Under the pieces are notes generated by a model. The model was not told where the DNA came from and did no database searches. It saw only the letters and a list, made by a program, of their open reading frames with translations. From contig JAHQRK010000002.1 of assembly GCA_019828595.1 (NCBI GenBank), positions 744,001 to 808,000 on the forward strand: DNA of 64,000 nt, given 5' to 3'. The position numbers and the translations under genes were made by a program. Source of the DNA: Aphanomyces cochlioides (taxonomy: Eukaryota; Oomycota; Saprolegniomycetes; Saprolegniales; Verrucalvaceae). Below, piece after piece: positions 1 through 11,209 of this stretch. Numbering within the stretch: position 1 is the first letter of the stretch; each line of letters opens with the position of its first letter.

Positions 1-337
1 TGCAACTTCAGATTAAACGGAATTTTGACGTATGTACTCGATCCAATTCAGTCACACGAGAAATCTTAGGTCTATGTATGTGGAGCGTCGTTGCCATTAA
101 TGGTGGATGATTTGGAAAACGTACAAAGAGACCCTATGGATTATTCCATCAAGTGCGAAAACCAAGTAATGATCCAAATGTTGAGTCAAAATTCAAAGGA
201 TCATGCAGTCGAAGAGTTCCGCCGGTATGTGTTTTTTAGCATGGGTATAAATCGCTCGTAGAATGATGAAAACAGTATTCGGCGTGGCATACACAAATAG
301 CCGAGCTCGTTCAATCCTTGGACTAAAATCACAGTGA
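1..337 (+). CDS. 3' end of an unrecognised multi-exon gene (partial)
   Basis: Three exons can be read on the plus strand up to a TGA at 335-337. The first ends at about base 29; a 40-nt GTATGT..TTAG intron follows, then an exon with the stretch VYVCGASLPLMVDDLENV, then a 37-nt intron (GTATGT..CGTAG), then a last exon ending in RSILGLKSQ. Both introns keep one open frame and match the size of other introns in the window, which is the main support. I do not recognise the family, and most of the gene lies to the left of the window. It converges on the DXO gene, whose stop is 26 bp away. Confidence 0.45.
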
Positions 338-363
338 ATCTTCAATCCACCGCTTACCGATAT

Positions 364-1660
364 TTAGTGGTTTATTGTCTTTGTCACAAATTGAGCTTTA
401 CTTGTTGGACTCATCGTGATTTTCTTGCCACGAGGATCGAAATTGACCAAGTAGACTGTGTTATTATGGATGTCCTGAGCAATGAGCCAATCCAAAAAAC
501 TGTCAGCAAAATTCAAGCAAGCACTTGATTTCTACAAATATATGAGTTACTTGCTTGAATCAAATATTTCTTCGTACCCAATAGCTGCTTGCAAAACGAG
601 GCAATTCAGTCGTGGAAAAGGTTTGTTCTTTTGTCAACTTGAAATCATCGTCACGAAATCCGACACGTATTAGCGGCACACCAACGATATACGACTGAAT
701 CCAAAAGGCAAGCAATTTGTACCGCTCGAAACTGAACCTATCTTTTGGCGTTTTGAGGAGTCGGAATGTTTTCAACTCAATGTATTTCCCATCATCTGTG
801 CACCCATCCAATTCTGCTCCTATCTTTGCACGATGTCACTCACTCGAGAGAATTAGAGCAACGTACCAAGAGCCGTTTGGTTCCTAACATCATTGAAAAG
901 GCACCGCAGTATTCTCCTCCAACGCTATCAGTATTGTCTTCTGAAGACAGCACTTCGTAGCGTCGTCCTGCATAAGCACCTTGCTTTTGATAGATATTTC
1001 CTTGAGAGCTGTCTTCTCTCAAGTGCACGTCGAGGTACAATGTGTTTTCAATACGCTGGACGAAAAACGAATAGGGATTGTTGGTGTTGTAAGGTGTCTG
1101 CTCGAAAGTCAAAGACCTCTCTAGCAATTCGCAAAACAACTTACTCCCATAATCTTGTTGAGATTGTTCCTGTAGGTCACAATATGAAACTTTCGAATTA
1201 GTTCAGTTGGAGCTTCTGAGTCATGCTGAGTTCGATTTTGAGGTGCCATGGCATCGATGAGGTGTTCAATAGGTGCAGTGTTCGGTGGTTCTTTATATCC
1301 GTCCAGCCCTTCCAGCAAGTCTGAGCCCAGAGGAGCTCCTTTATGCAGCCTTTTCTATTCGTAAGCACGTCAATTTGTTAATGCGCTGTTTTCTTCTACC
1401 AACAACGAGCGGTCAAACTGGACTTTGCCGTCGGAGTATTTGCTGAAGCCACTCAGCTGTTTGGGCTAGTAAAAGACTCAATAACCCTGCAGTTCAAACA
1501 GATCCACCTGAGACACATATGTCTTCGATTTGCCCTCTAACTCTTTCAGCGTTGGCAGGTCAAACACCAAGCATGTACGAGCTTTCTTCGGCCGTGAAGT
1601 TGGTGAATCGGATTGATGTTGCCGCTTCATCGCACAAAATTCCAAAACTGAACCAATCAT
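364..1660 (-). CDS. DXO: DXO/RAI1-family decapping and 5'-3' exonuclease-like protein
   Basis: The product belongs to the DXO/RAI1 family, which removes incomplete or non-canonical (for example NAD) caps from RNA and degrades the decapped RNA. Six exons join in frame across five introns of about 44-46 nt (the first at 1466-1507). After splicing, the family's metal-site motifs appear in order: GAELDG (the E-x-D motif), then IELKT (the E-x-K-T motif), then FERYKLLAFWIQSYIVGVP and GFRDDD, and finally CLNFADSFLDWL near the C-terminus. An upstream TPY segment and a YAGRRYEVL segment also match the fold. The ATG at 1660 is the first in frame; another lies at 1630. The total is about 375 residues, normal for the family. 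It is divergent from the ankyrin gene, with only 70 bp between the two start codons. The assignment rests on motifs spread over the whole protein and is firm. Confidence 0.88.
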
Positions 1661-1730
1661 CGTACCACGTGCTCGAAGTTGGTCCAATCAGCGTGGAAAG
1701 CTGTGATCACTCACGAAAAGAGGAACGGAC

Positions 1731-3092
1731 ATGACCATGGTAACGTGTGTCAATGCCGTCCTGCTATCTCCAGAGATTTGGACGCAGATCAGCAGCTATC
1801 AACCCGGCACGTACCTGGATTTTCGTCAATTTCGACACTTTTCATCCCCATGTTTGCTGTCTTGTGTCTATTTCCCATACAAGGAAGTTGCAACAATCGA
1901 TGGTGCTTTTCAACCTTGGCTGAAGGAATTTGGTGTCCGTCGTCTCTCGCGGCTCTTCAAGTACAATGCATCAATGCTAGATGTAGCACTGCTCCATTCT
2001 GTATCCGTTGGCAACACTCGACTTGCTAGTTACATTCTGCAGACTTACAATCCTGGCGTCGACTCTCTGGTGGACATTGCTGCTACTCAAAATCAAGAAT
2101 CCATGCTGCATTTCTTGACCGATTACTATCCCCAAGTATCCTGCTCTACAAATGCTATGGATTGGGCTGCCTCGAGAGGTCATGTCAATATTTTGGATTA
2201 TCTTCATCGAATTCGAAGTGCAGCACACACCGAAAAAGCCCTTCGATGGGCCGCTTACCATGGCCATTTGGAAGTCATACAATTCTTCCATGCGATCAAG
2301 TCCTGTTTCTTCTCCCGGAGTATTATGGATATAACCGCAGGGAACGGTCATTTGGAACTCGTTCAATATCTCCATCGAACTCGATCCGAGGGTTGTACGG
2401 TTGCAGCCATGAACGAAGCTTCTCGCGGCGGATACCTTACAATGGTCCAGTGGCTCCACGACCATCGACAAGAAGGCTGTACAACTGATGCTATGGACAA
2501 GGCAGCCGAAGACGGGTATTTAGATGTTGTACAATTCTTACACGAGAACCGGGCAGAAGGCTGTACAACTGCTGCAATCGACTGGACCGCAACGTGGGGG
2601 CACTTAGACGTTGTCAAGTATCTCCATGCCCATGGAAAACCTTGCACCACTGCTGCAATGGATGGAGCCGCTGAAAACGGTCACTTGGACGTTGTCCAGT
2701 GGCTACACAGCCATCGAACTGAAGGATGCACAGTCTCAGCAATGGATCAAGCTGCCATTGAAGGCCACGAGCACGTCATTCAATGGCTTCATTTGCATCG
2801 AGAAGAAGGTTGTTCCACAAATGCCATGGACTGGGCAGCGATGGGAGGTCATCTCAATATTGTGTCGTTCTTGCATTGGAATCGTCATGAGGGATGTACG
2901 ACGGACGCGATGGATTTTGCCATGGCTGGAAAGCACTGGGACATTGTGCGGTTTTTAAATCAGCACCGCAAGGAGGGTTGCAGTGTGAACGCTCTAAAAT
3001 GTGTGCGAGACGACGGAAACGAGCATCACATTTCATTTTTAGCCGTGCGCGAGTATGAACTGAGCGATTTCACTGTTGTTTTGTTGGGTTGA
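1731..3092 (+). CDS. Ankyrin-repeat protein with 28-residue repeats
   Basis: A single-exon 453-residue protein. Residues about 1-135 are not repeated and form a cap. From about residue 140 to the end run some eleven repeats of 28 residues with the core CTTxAMDxAAxxGHLDVVxFLHxxRxEG; the last one is degenerate. The GHLDVVQFLH helix pair is that of ankyrin repeats, but the period is shorter than the usual 33 because the loop is compressed. Oomycetes carry large families of such proteins. They bind other proteins; the partner cannot be told from sequence. No signal peptide or membrane segment is evident. The ATG lies 70 bp from the DXO start, and TCCAATCA at 1682-1689 lies between them. Confidence 0.85.
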   Translation: MTMVTCVNAVLLSPEIWTQISSYQPGTYLDFRQFRHFSSPCLLSCVYFPYKEVATIDGAFQPWLKEFGVRRLSRLFKYNASMLDVALLHSVSVGNTRLASYILQTYNPGVDSLVDIAATQNQESMLHFLTDYYPQVSCSTNAMDWAASRGHVNILDYLHRIRSAAHTEKALRWAAYHGHLEVIQFFHAIKSCFFSRSIMDITAGNGHLELVQYLHRTRSEGCTVAAMNEASRGGYLTMVQWLHDHRQEGCTTDAMDKAAEDGYLDVVQFLHENRAEGCTTAAIDWTATWGHLDVVKYLHAHGKPCTTAAMDGAAENGHLDVVQWLHSHRTEGCTVSAMDQAAIEGHEHVIQWLHLHREEGCSTNAMDWAAMGGHLNIVSFLHWNRHEGCTTDAMDFAMAGKHWDIVRFLNQHRKEGCSVNALKCVRDDGNEHHISFLAVREYELSDFTVVLLG

Positions 3093-3345
3093 CAGAGCCT
3101 GGACAAGCCCTATCACATGTTTTTGCCGAAATAACGTCATCTTAGAAGCACACAAGATCGAAAAACATGAGTGACATAATTATCCGTAAAAATTGTCAAC
3201 CGGATAGAAACACGTTTGACTTGAACAAACAGAGGCTCATCACCTCTGTTTCTTGTCGAGGACAAAAAACAAGGTCTTATCCGTATACCGGATAAAAATA
3301 ACCAATTCAATCTTGTTTATTTCTGATCATGTTTGATCCTGTGTG
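3093..3345. other. Intergenic AT-rich spacer
   Basis: No coding signal. It contains two partial inverted pairs of a TATCCG/CGGATA motif (about 3180-3206 and 3280-3296) resembling the motif seen upstream of several genes here, but no start codon follows closely. The next feature is the foldback element. Confidence 0.4.
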
Positions 3346-4050
3346 CTCATCCAGATACGATCTTGTACTTTCGTGCTGTCTGAACGATGGGATCTATCCA
3401 TAGACGTCGTCAAAATGGGGGAAAAGACAAGTCATGCATACCTGAGATATCGTTTGCTGAAAAGCGGCGTCGAGCACGAGCAGTTCCGTTTGGTAAAGTC
3501 AATGGCCGATGCCATGCCAACTGACGCTGCTGACTCCCCCTGACGGTTTTTTAGTCCAAAATCTTGGACGGTTTTTTAGTCCAAAATCTTGGACTAAAAA
3601 CCGTCAGGGGGAGTCAGTCGCGTCTGATCCTCTTACGAGCGATGCGACAGTCTCCAACCATGAATATACCGCACCAAACGGAGCTAGCATCAGGGTTGCG
3701 CACGCTGGTCTCGATGCACATCTATTCATTTAACAATATCAATTCCATCTCCATCGATTTTCGCTCAACGTGCGTCGCCGCCGCCTCTGAACGGAAAAGT
3801 CATTTCGACCAGAACACCCCTTTTTGTCATCATGATTTTGGACTAAAAACCGTCAGGGGGAGTCAGCAGCGTCAGTTGGCATGGCATCGGCCATTGACTT
3901 TACCAAACGGAACTGCTCGTGCTCGACGCCGCTTTTCAGCAAACGATATCTCAGGTATGCATGACTTGTCTTTTCCCCCATTTTGACGACGTCTATGGAT
4001 AGATCCCATCGTTCAGACAGCACGAAAGTACAAGATCTTATCTGGATGAG
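3346..4050. repeat. Foldback element with ~220-bp inverted arms
   Basis: Bases 3346 to about 3568 recur as the reverse complement at about 3834-4050 with only a few mismatches. A translated arm therefore appears twice, once on each strand (the segment LIQIRSCTFVLSERWDLS). The inner ends of both arms carry CCCCCTGACGG...TTTTAGTCC, and a further inverted copy lies at about 3570-3617, so this short motif occurs three times. The pattern fits a foldback element or a small inverted-repeat transposon that inserted at the centre of a palindrome. An open frame of 179 codons on the minus strand (3853-4392) runs through the right arm; I do not recognise it and take it as repeat-derived or accidental. 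Confidence 0.8.
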
Positions 4051-4441
4051 ACGCTCAGATTTGCCTAGGTCGTGCGTTGTTTTCCGCACTGCTGCCCACA
4101 TCATAATGACACGGCGTACTGCGGCTCCTCTCTCGCCGTTGCCGTGACGGCGCCAGCGAAATTCCTCGAGAAATGTCTCGTATACTTTCATTTTGAGTCG
4201 TCCAACGATTCCAGGTTGTCGTGTGGCGATATTCTGGATGAGCGGGTTATTGCAGCTGACCGACGGCGTAAGGGAAATCCGCGCGGCGACTGGATACCAA
4301 CGCAGGTTGTGTCGTCCCTGGTATATTTCGTCCGTCAGCCCTGGTGAAAATGACGTACAACCGTAGGACAACCGCGTTGTCTTTGAATACAAAGCGGTGG
4401 GAAGTGGAGGATGGCATTATGGCTGGATCGGAGGATCATCG

Positions 4442-5939
4442 ATGCATCAACGCCTCACTTGGCACAACATCAAGGTTTGGCGATGTATTCTCGTTACTCA
4501 ATTTAAGTTTATTCAACAGGCATACGTTGTGCTTCGACTTGGGGGATATCAAATTCAGATTGTTGCAACAGTTACTTCGCCGCCGTTCTTTGTCATCTCA
4601 TACAGACGTTCTTGTAAAACCTGCCAAGCTAATGCTTCAGGCTCAATGGGTCGTGAGATGTGCGAGTGCACGAACATTTTTCGCTCAGGTGACAGTCTAT
4701 TGCAAGAAGTGCTCTCGAAGAATACCTCGCATTCTGAGCTTTTCAATTTCAATCAAGTTGCACCAGCCCATCCCGTACCAGTTATTGCAGAAGTCAATAC
4801 CCTTGAGCGCGAAAATGTTCTTGCGATGCTGCTTCTTGTTGTTCAGCGAGCACAGATAGCTGCAACATCCGACATTAGATTTGTCTTTGAGCGACTTCAA
4901 GGCATTCACACTCACCCGTTACCCCTGGTGTGTCCTGCCTTAACGTGTGATCTACTTGACGTTTGTGCTGAAGCTGGCCTTGCCCTATATCATGCCAGTC
5001 AAAACTTGACTGATTTTTGGCGAAAGCATGCTCCATTTCTGTTGGATCAAAAAAGGTTGTTTCCATGCTACGAGTTGTGGCTCCATCATGCCACGAGCTG
5101 CGTTTCAGCAGTGCTAACAGCGAAAGGAATAAACACGCAAGCATTTTTGCAGTCGCTTCTCGCTTCATGTCATGCAATTGATTCGTCTTTCACTCCCATA
5201 ACCGAAGATCCCGGAACATGCTCTCCCCTATTTGAGTTTTTTGTCGCCCAACTTCGCGAAATCTACTTGGTTAGATCGCTGTTGAGATGTCAATAATATT
5301 TATTCTAGGCTCTTGATTATAACCCACCACAACAAAACTTTGATTCACCATACGATGGTCAATGGCGAGTAGACTTGGATTCACTGCATATGAGCAGTGT
5401 CAGTGCTTTCAGTCTATTTACTATTGCACGATGGCTCACAATGGCGGGGATCTTTGATTTGCATCTCACTGGACATAAAATTCATGTACGTTTACTACAA
5501 ATTCCATTCTGCTCAAAATTCTGCCTCATAGTTGAAGTCTAAGCTTGCGCATTTCCCCACTGTATGGTCCGAACTCGTCTTGGACAATAACGCAAGGGTC
5601 TTTCGTGTCTTCCCAAATGGTGAAACATCCATGACAACGAGCTTAAACCTCCTCTATGGTGACTATATTGGCTCAGTGGAGCAATCGCAACTATCACTCA
5701 CTCTGGCCTCTTGGCCTCTCGACGACGTTCAGCCCAGGACAAGTTACATCTGCCGCGTCCAAGTGCAAGCAAATCCTGGGCACCCCAATACCCTTGTTGT
5801 TTCAATGAAAGTGTCGGAGTTTACAATCCCCATCAATATTGAAGAAATGACATGTGGCGAGAGAATGAACATGCTGGGCCAAAATCAAGTGGACGAATCG
5901 TTGAGGCTGACTGTCGTCGCTACTTGCATCAAGGGATAG
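4442..5939 (+). CDS. Unrecognised four-exon protein
   Basis: Four exons join in one frame. Exon 1 starts at the ATG at 4442 (MHQRLTWHNIK); introns follow at 4475-4519 (45 nt), at about 5270-5308 (GTTAGA..TTCTAG, 39 nt) and at about 5486-5531 (GTACGT..CATAG, 46 nt). The stop is at 5939. The protein is about 440 residues, with no clear signal peptide, membrane segment or repeat. Recognisable stretches such as WRVDLDSLHMSSVSAFS and NIEEMTCGERMNMLGQ did not let me name a family. Support is the consistent splicing and even amino-acid use. Other ATGs lie a few dozen bases upstream in other frames. Confidence 0.6.
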
Positions 5940-8900
5940 TCTGTGGAGCGACACGAAAAAGCGCATCGATCACTCAATCTTAGGTCTGCATTGCAAGTTG
6001 GCCTAATCATGAAAATGAAAGGTTGATGAGATGCCTCTTCATTTCCGCTTTCTAAAAGAAGCTTTCCATCATCATGGTTCATATTACCTAGCCTAGAGCT
6101 CATTTCCTTCTCAGAGAAGCATTTTTCCCGTCGACAATGGGCACACAGCCATTTGTTTCCAGGATTGACGTTCGAAAAGTACTTTCGAATACAATTTCTT
6201 CAGTTTTATCGACTTTCCCTTTATCCAATCGTCTGACATTCTTGTGTAGCAAATCAAGATACTTTGCCGCATTTAAAATCTCCACAAGCATTTTCTTGAT
6301 ACAATCTCGAAGTCATGGTTGTTTATCATTATGGCCCAAGCAATTTACTTGAGTTGGCCGATCCAAACAATCATCTCCTCTTCCTCAGAGTTGGACAAAA
6401 CTGCAAACATCAGGCAGGACATTTCCATCTTGAAAATATTTTGCAATTCCTATACATCGATAAGATATCTCCTTGACAAGTGAGCGAAGCAATAGAAATG
6501 TCCACTTTCTAGCCCGTCGTTTTGAATCCTGAATGCGTTTCGTCTGGTGCTACCCCTCAACATGGTCATCAAATGACAGAAATCGCGTTTGGGACTCCGT
6601 CACGATACTTTTGACAAATGTGGAAGGTTTGTAACACGCGTACATTCTTCATCAAGCCTGTACATGCTGCACGGAATGCTTCGGCAGAATTCTTTCCGGC
6701 GATTCATGATTCCTTCTTTGTTGGTCAAATTGACCCGAGAGATTGCGATCTGATTCCCTCAACTCTACTGCTTTATTAGTAGTGGACAATCCCTTGATGA
6801 AAGACGCAATTAGCTCCTCTCGTCAATTGATGGAAAATATTTATCGTGAAGCTTTCATTCTATCGATTTGATATAGTCAAACAATACCCTGGATGATGTT
6901 GATATGGCGAGAATGCTTACAGCGTGAAGGGGTGCGACCACCTATTGATTTTCAGTCAGTGCATGTATTGCTGTCATACTTTGCTCAAAAGTCGAGGGAA
7001 ATGCTTTTTTCAAGAGAATTCTCGGATGAATTGCCTTAAACAGCTATGTTTCGGTATGATTGAAAGTCGAATGTTGCCAAAGCCTACTTGGTTTAGCCGA
7101 AGTTATTCTATTCAAAACATTGCCAAAATTGAAGCGAATCATAAGACTTGACAATCCATCAAGCTTTATGCCATCCCCGAATATGGTTTCGAAACATGTT
7201 GGTTCATACTCTTAGGTGTCTCGACTTGATTATACTTTAGACTATTCGAGACACTGGAGTGGTGTGACTGTCGCCTGGCGTTGGTCAATGTCGAACATTC
7301 CTTCGAAATCTCCAGAACTGCTGTAAGCGCTGGACAAAAACCGCATTCCACGTTGTCGCTTGCTTTGCTAAAAGCTACGCACAGAACAATCAACTGCTAT
7401 GCGATTGAAGCAAACCAAAAGTTTACTTCGATACTTGACTTTTGGAATTCATGAATATTTTGATCTGAAGTTTGAGTCATTAAATGACTGAATAATTGTA
7501 TTGGACAAAAAAGGAGTGATTTATCGTTGACAAATATGGAGTTCATTCAACATGTATCATGATGACAAAAGGGCTCCAGCCACTTTGTGCCGAAACAACG
7601 TGCCTTTAAGGTTGATGACGGTGGTGAGCGTGAAAGCCGAAACTATTCTCAACTGTGACATGATACTGACTTTTACCTTTCATTCTTCATTTGTCAATGA
7701 CCTTCTTGACAGAGAGAAGTTAAATCTTCTTCCGTCAGCGCTCCATGATCTCGACCATTTCTCTTTTCATAGGTCGTTTGGACATTCTTCGATGTAATAT
7801 ACATCAGGAGATGCCCTTATCATTATTATCCATGGAAATTATTATCATAAATTTTCTGGAGCAGCAAAATGATGTTGTCCACCGAAGCAAATCAACGTCA
7901 TTGAAAAGAGTGGACAAAAGAGCCGACTGAGGAAAGACGAATAAGGGCTCTTACTGACTCTCAGAGGACATACGACTCTCTGTTTGGTTATGTTTTGATT
8001 ACTTCTCGATGAGATAAAAGCATTATGGTTTGACGCAAGAAAAGTTATTCATCACTCCAATGCAACACAACAATATACGAGTTTAGAGGTTTTTGTCGTA
8101 AGATATCAGAGCCACGAAAACGAGTAAATTCAAGACCATTCTTTGACGACTAATCTGTTTCAAATCGGTTCTAGTGTGGTGTTGATTTTTTGTATTTTCT
8201 TGATTTTATGAGCTATCAGAACGCATCCAGTTATTTTCAATCACTAACGCACACTTACCCTTTTGGCAGACTCACACATTTAATCAGGAGCATCTTGAAT
8301 GTCATTTTCTATTATTCACAGTGTAGATTCTGGTGATCGAAGAGTTCGAATAATATGGAGGAAAATTTGATTCATCACCAACGTTGAACAGACGAATCGA
8401 ATCCAAGGTTTGGTGATCAGAGCGGTGCTGTTTATGTGTTGGGAATTGGATGAATTAGAGTACTTCTTTAAAGTAGTTTCTGTTTGGATATATTTTCGAC
8501 AATGAAGTGAAAGACAATTGAAGGAGCACTCAACTTATTTCCCTCATTTACATATCTTGGTAAATCTGATATGTAAATGAATGTGGAAAAACATAATTTT
8601 TGTATACTTCGCTGATTTATGGCATCAAATGGAGCTTTCCGGCTACTCTACATTCACTTTCGAGAATAAATGTTGCACTTGTAAAGGCTTTTCAAGTGGG
8701 TATCATCCCATTCGAGACTATACATCATCACTTTCTGTATTACACGCAATGTTTGAGTCGGGGCGACAAATTTATGAAAGATATTGAGAGATGCACCAAG
8801 AAAAATGTTGAAGATCACCAGCACATAATTATTCTGATGAAAATCGTCGCAATTTTGTCTTTGACTTTCTGGCAGTTGAATTTGGAAGCCATAATATTTG

Positions 8901-9089
8901 TTTTGATTCGCTGGATTAACAATCACATGATATTTTAATCGAAACTTTAACTTAACACAAAGAGTCCATGACACAAAGTGATAAGACTTAAACTTTAGAA
9001 TTCTACCAAATGGAGACAATCTTAATAGCTTTCATTCCGAGGGAAATTTATCATTTGTCAGCGTGCAGGACGACATATATTCATGGTAT
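5940..9089. other. 3.1-kb gene-poor, AT-rich region
   Basis: Only short, compositionally odd frames occur on either strand and I could not join any into a plausible spliced gene. A minus-strand frame at 6100-6291 (VEILNAAKYLDLLHKNVRRL) looks helical but has no continuation I trust. A hairpin with 12-bp perfect arms lies at 8545-8579 (CATTTACATATC, a 12-nt loop, and its complement). The region may be an eroded transposon or intergenic DNA; nothing in it can be named. Confidence 0.4.
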
Positions 9090-10982
9090 TTACTGTTCTT
9101 GCAACCAATTCTTCATGAGAGTGGAAAATTCTTTGTAATCAATTTTCCCATCACCATTCTCGTCTATAGAATTAATCAAGTCTTGAATCTCTTGCGTCGA
9201 CATGGGAGATTTGTCTAAAACGTTCATGACATAAGCCAACTCATCAGCAGAGATGAATCCATCATGGTTTGTGTCAAAAATCTAAAATATTTTAAGCAAA
9301 ATCAACTCTCCATAATACCTCAAAAGCAGCACGCAAGTCTTGGTCGTTCCACTGGCCAACCTGAAGCAGGCTCGAATTCATCAAGGTCGTGAATTCTGCA
9401 AGTGAAATTCCCCCATCTCCATCGATGTCAGCTACTTTCATGATCTCATCAATTTCATCCCTATGCAAAACAGTTAAATAAGACATTGTCTCATGAACCT
9501 ACTTGGTGTAGCGTTGACCCAAAGATTGTAGCATGTCTGCAAGTTCTTCTTTAGAAATGCATCCATTGTGGTCTTTGTCAAATTGGTTGAAAACTTCTTC
9601 GTACACTTGGAGATTGAGTGATCCGAGTTTTTGCTGCTTAGCTCTCAGAGACGATGTGGGAGAGTGAAGCTGCGTCGAGAGTAGAACAGTAACAATGTTT
9701 GCTCGAAGTTGTTGTAGTCTTCGATAGCCCTGAAGGCGCGTAGAAAGGCCATCTCGGAAACGGCCACTGAGCCGGCGTTGAAGACGAGGATGCATCCATG
9801 GATGAGCGAGCACATCCGACGCTGTGTATCGCTTCTCAGGATCAACGGTAAGAAGATGGCGAATTAAATCTTTGGCTTCGTCACTCAGACTTGAATACCA
9901 TGGGTTCGACTCTATTTTTTGTCGTCAATGGGCAAAAAAATTGTGGGTTATACCATCATAGGCACCTCGAGCTGCCAAATTGATAATTTGAGCATCCGAA
10001 AGATTGCCATTTGGGTCGAATGGATGGATGCCAGTCAGGGAAATATATAACTACAGAGAAGATATTATACCCACTAAAGTGAGCCGCTACCAGAACGCCA
10101 AATGCCCACATATCCACTGCAGTGTCTTGTGGTGCACGCTTGATGATTTCTGGAGCCCAGTACACTCTACGGATGTTCCAAAATGAGCAAAATATTGAAA
10201 AACATCGTACATAGTTCCTCCAGGCACTGAATTCACTTCCTTAGAGCCAATTTGCAGTCGTTTGCTTTGTCCAAAATCCTACACTGAGTTAATAATGTCT
10301 ATCGAGTAATTCTACCGCAATTTTGATGTCAGCATCGCACGATGTCTCGGTCAAGAGTAGATTCTCTGGCTTGAGATCACGATGACTACACTTCGATGAC
10401 GACAGATTCAAAGAGAAACATACCATACACCTCGCTGATGAAGATGCTGCAATGCCAAGCAAACGTCTCGTAGCATTCGGCTAGCATCTGCTTCAGTAAT
10501 GGATCCCTGAGAGGGGCAAGTCACTTGTAGAAAAATAGTACTAGTAAATGCCTACTTGGCTGACAATATAGTCAAAAAGTTCTCCGCCACGGACGAGGTC
10601 CATGATCATGATAATGCTCTCAGGTTCGTAAATAACATCGCGCAGTGATACAATATTGGCATGAGTACCAATCCATCGCAACATATCAATCTGTGTCAAT
10701 ATGATCAGTTCTTGGGCAATTTTTAATCCTCACCTCTGCTTGGATATCTGCCGTCGATGCGCTTTTCATATCAAAGAATTTGGCTGCGACTTCTGTGCCC
10801 GTCGTCTTGCATTTTGCGAGTTTCACGACAGAATATCCGCCTGATCCAAGAACTTTGCCAACATCATACTTTTCAGACACAAATCTTGGTTTCTGTCTTA
10901 GTATAGACCCTTCGTTTTGGGCAATATGAAGAGTTGTTCCCGCTAGAAGCGGCAGTGCCAGACAACGACGCCACCGATGCAT
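9090..10982 (-). CDS. Calcium-dependent protein kinase (CDPK) with four EF hands
   Basis: Ten exons joined by nine introns of about 38-51 nt encode a Ser/Thr kinase followed by four EF hands, the CDPK layout of plants, ciliates, apicomplexans and oomycetes. The kinase part shows the glycine loop GSGGYSVVKLA, the VAAK lysine, HRDLKPENLLL, DFGQSK and YWAPEII, then DMWAFGVL. The four calcium loops are DKDHNGCISKEE, DIDGDGGISLAE, DTNHDGFISADE and DENGDGKIDYKE, all with good ligands. The family phosphorylates substrates when calcium frees the kinase from its junction helix. The N-terminus (MHRWRRCLALPLLAG) lacks the Gly2 needed for myristoylation and is basic-hydrophobic, so it may be an organelle or signal sequence (inference). 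A Harbinger element sits just upstream of the start. Confidence 0.93.
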
Positions 10983-11002
10983 TGAAAAAATTGACGATCT
11001 TG

Positions 11003-11030
11003 ATTCCGGATAATTTCCTTGTTCGGATAA
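11003..11030 (-). promoter_or_regulatory. TCCGGATAA-type motif upstream of the CDPK gene
   Basis: Two half-related copies lie 21-48 bp upstream of the CDPK ATG: ATTCCGGATAATT and TTCGGATAAT. The same core recurs just upstream of three other genes in the window (see 35367, 39636 and 49022). Position and recurrence suggest a core-promoter or transcription-factor site; function is inferred. Confidence 0.4.
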
Positions 11031-11209
11031 TATTTGAGACCCCAGCAGACAAAATGATGCTTAGAGCACCTCCACCCCAGTAGTCATAGCCATAGCTAAA
11101 ACAGCCACTCTATCCCGCATTTAGCGATGGGTATTTTTGGTATCCGTTTCCTGTAATAGCAAAAGCCATTATCCAAAAACGTCCTGAAGCTTGAAAGTCT
11201 TTGCTCGCC

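Noticed and set aside
3853..4392. 179-codon minus frame through the foldback arm
   Set aside because: The same text appears on the other strand in the left arm, so it follows the inverted repeat; no family features.
8654..9019. 121-codon minus frame downstream of the CDPK gene
   Set aside because: AT-driven composition, no motif, opposite frames equally long.
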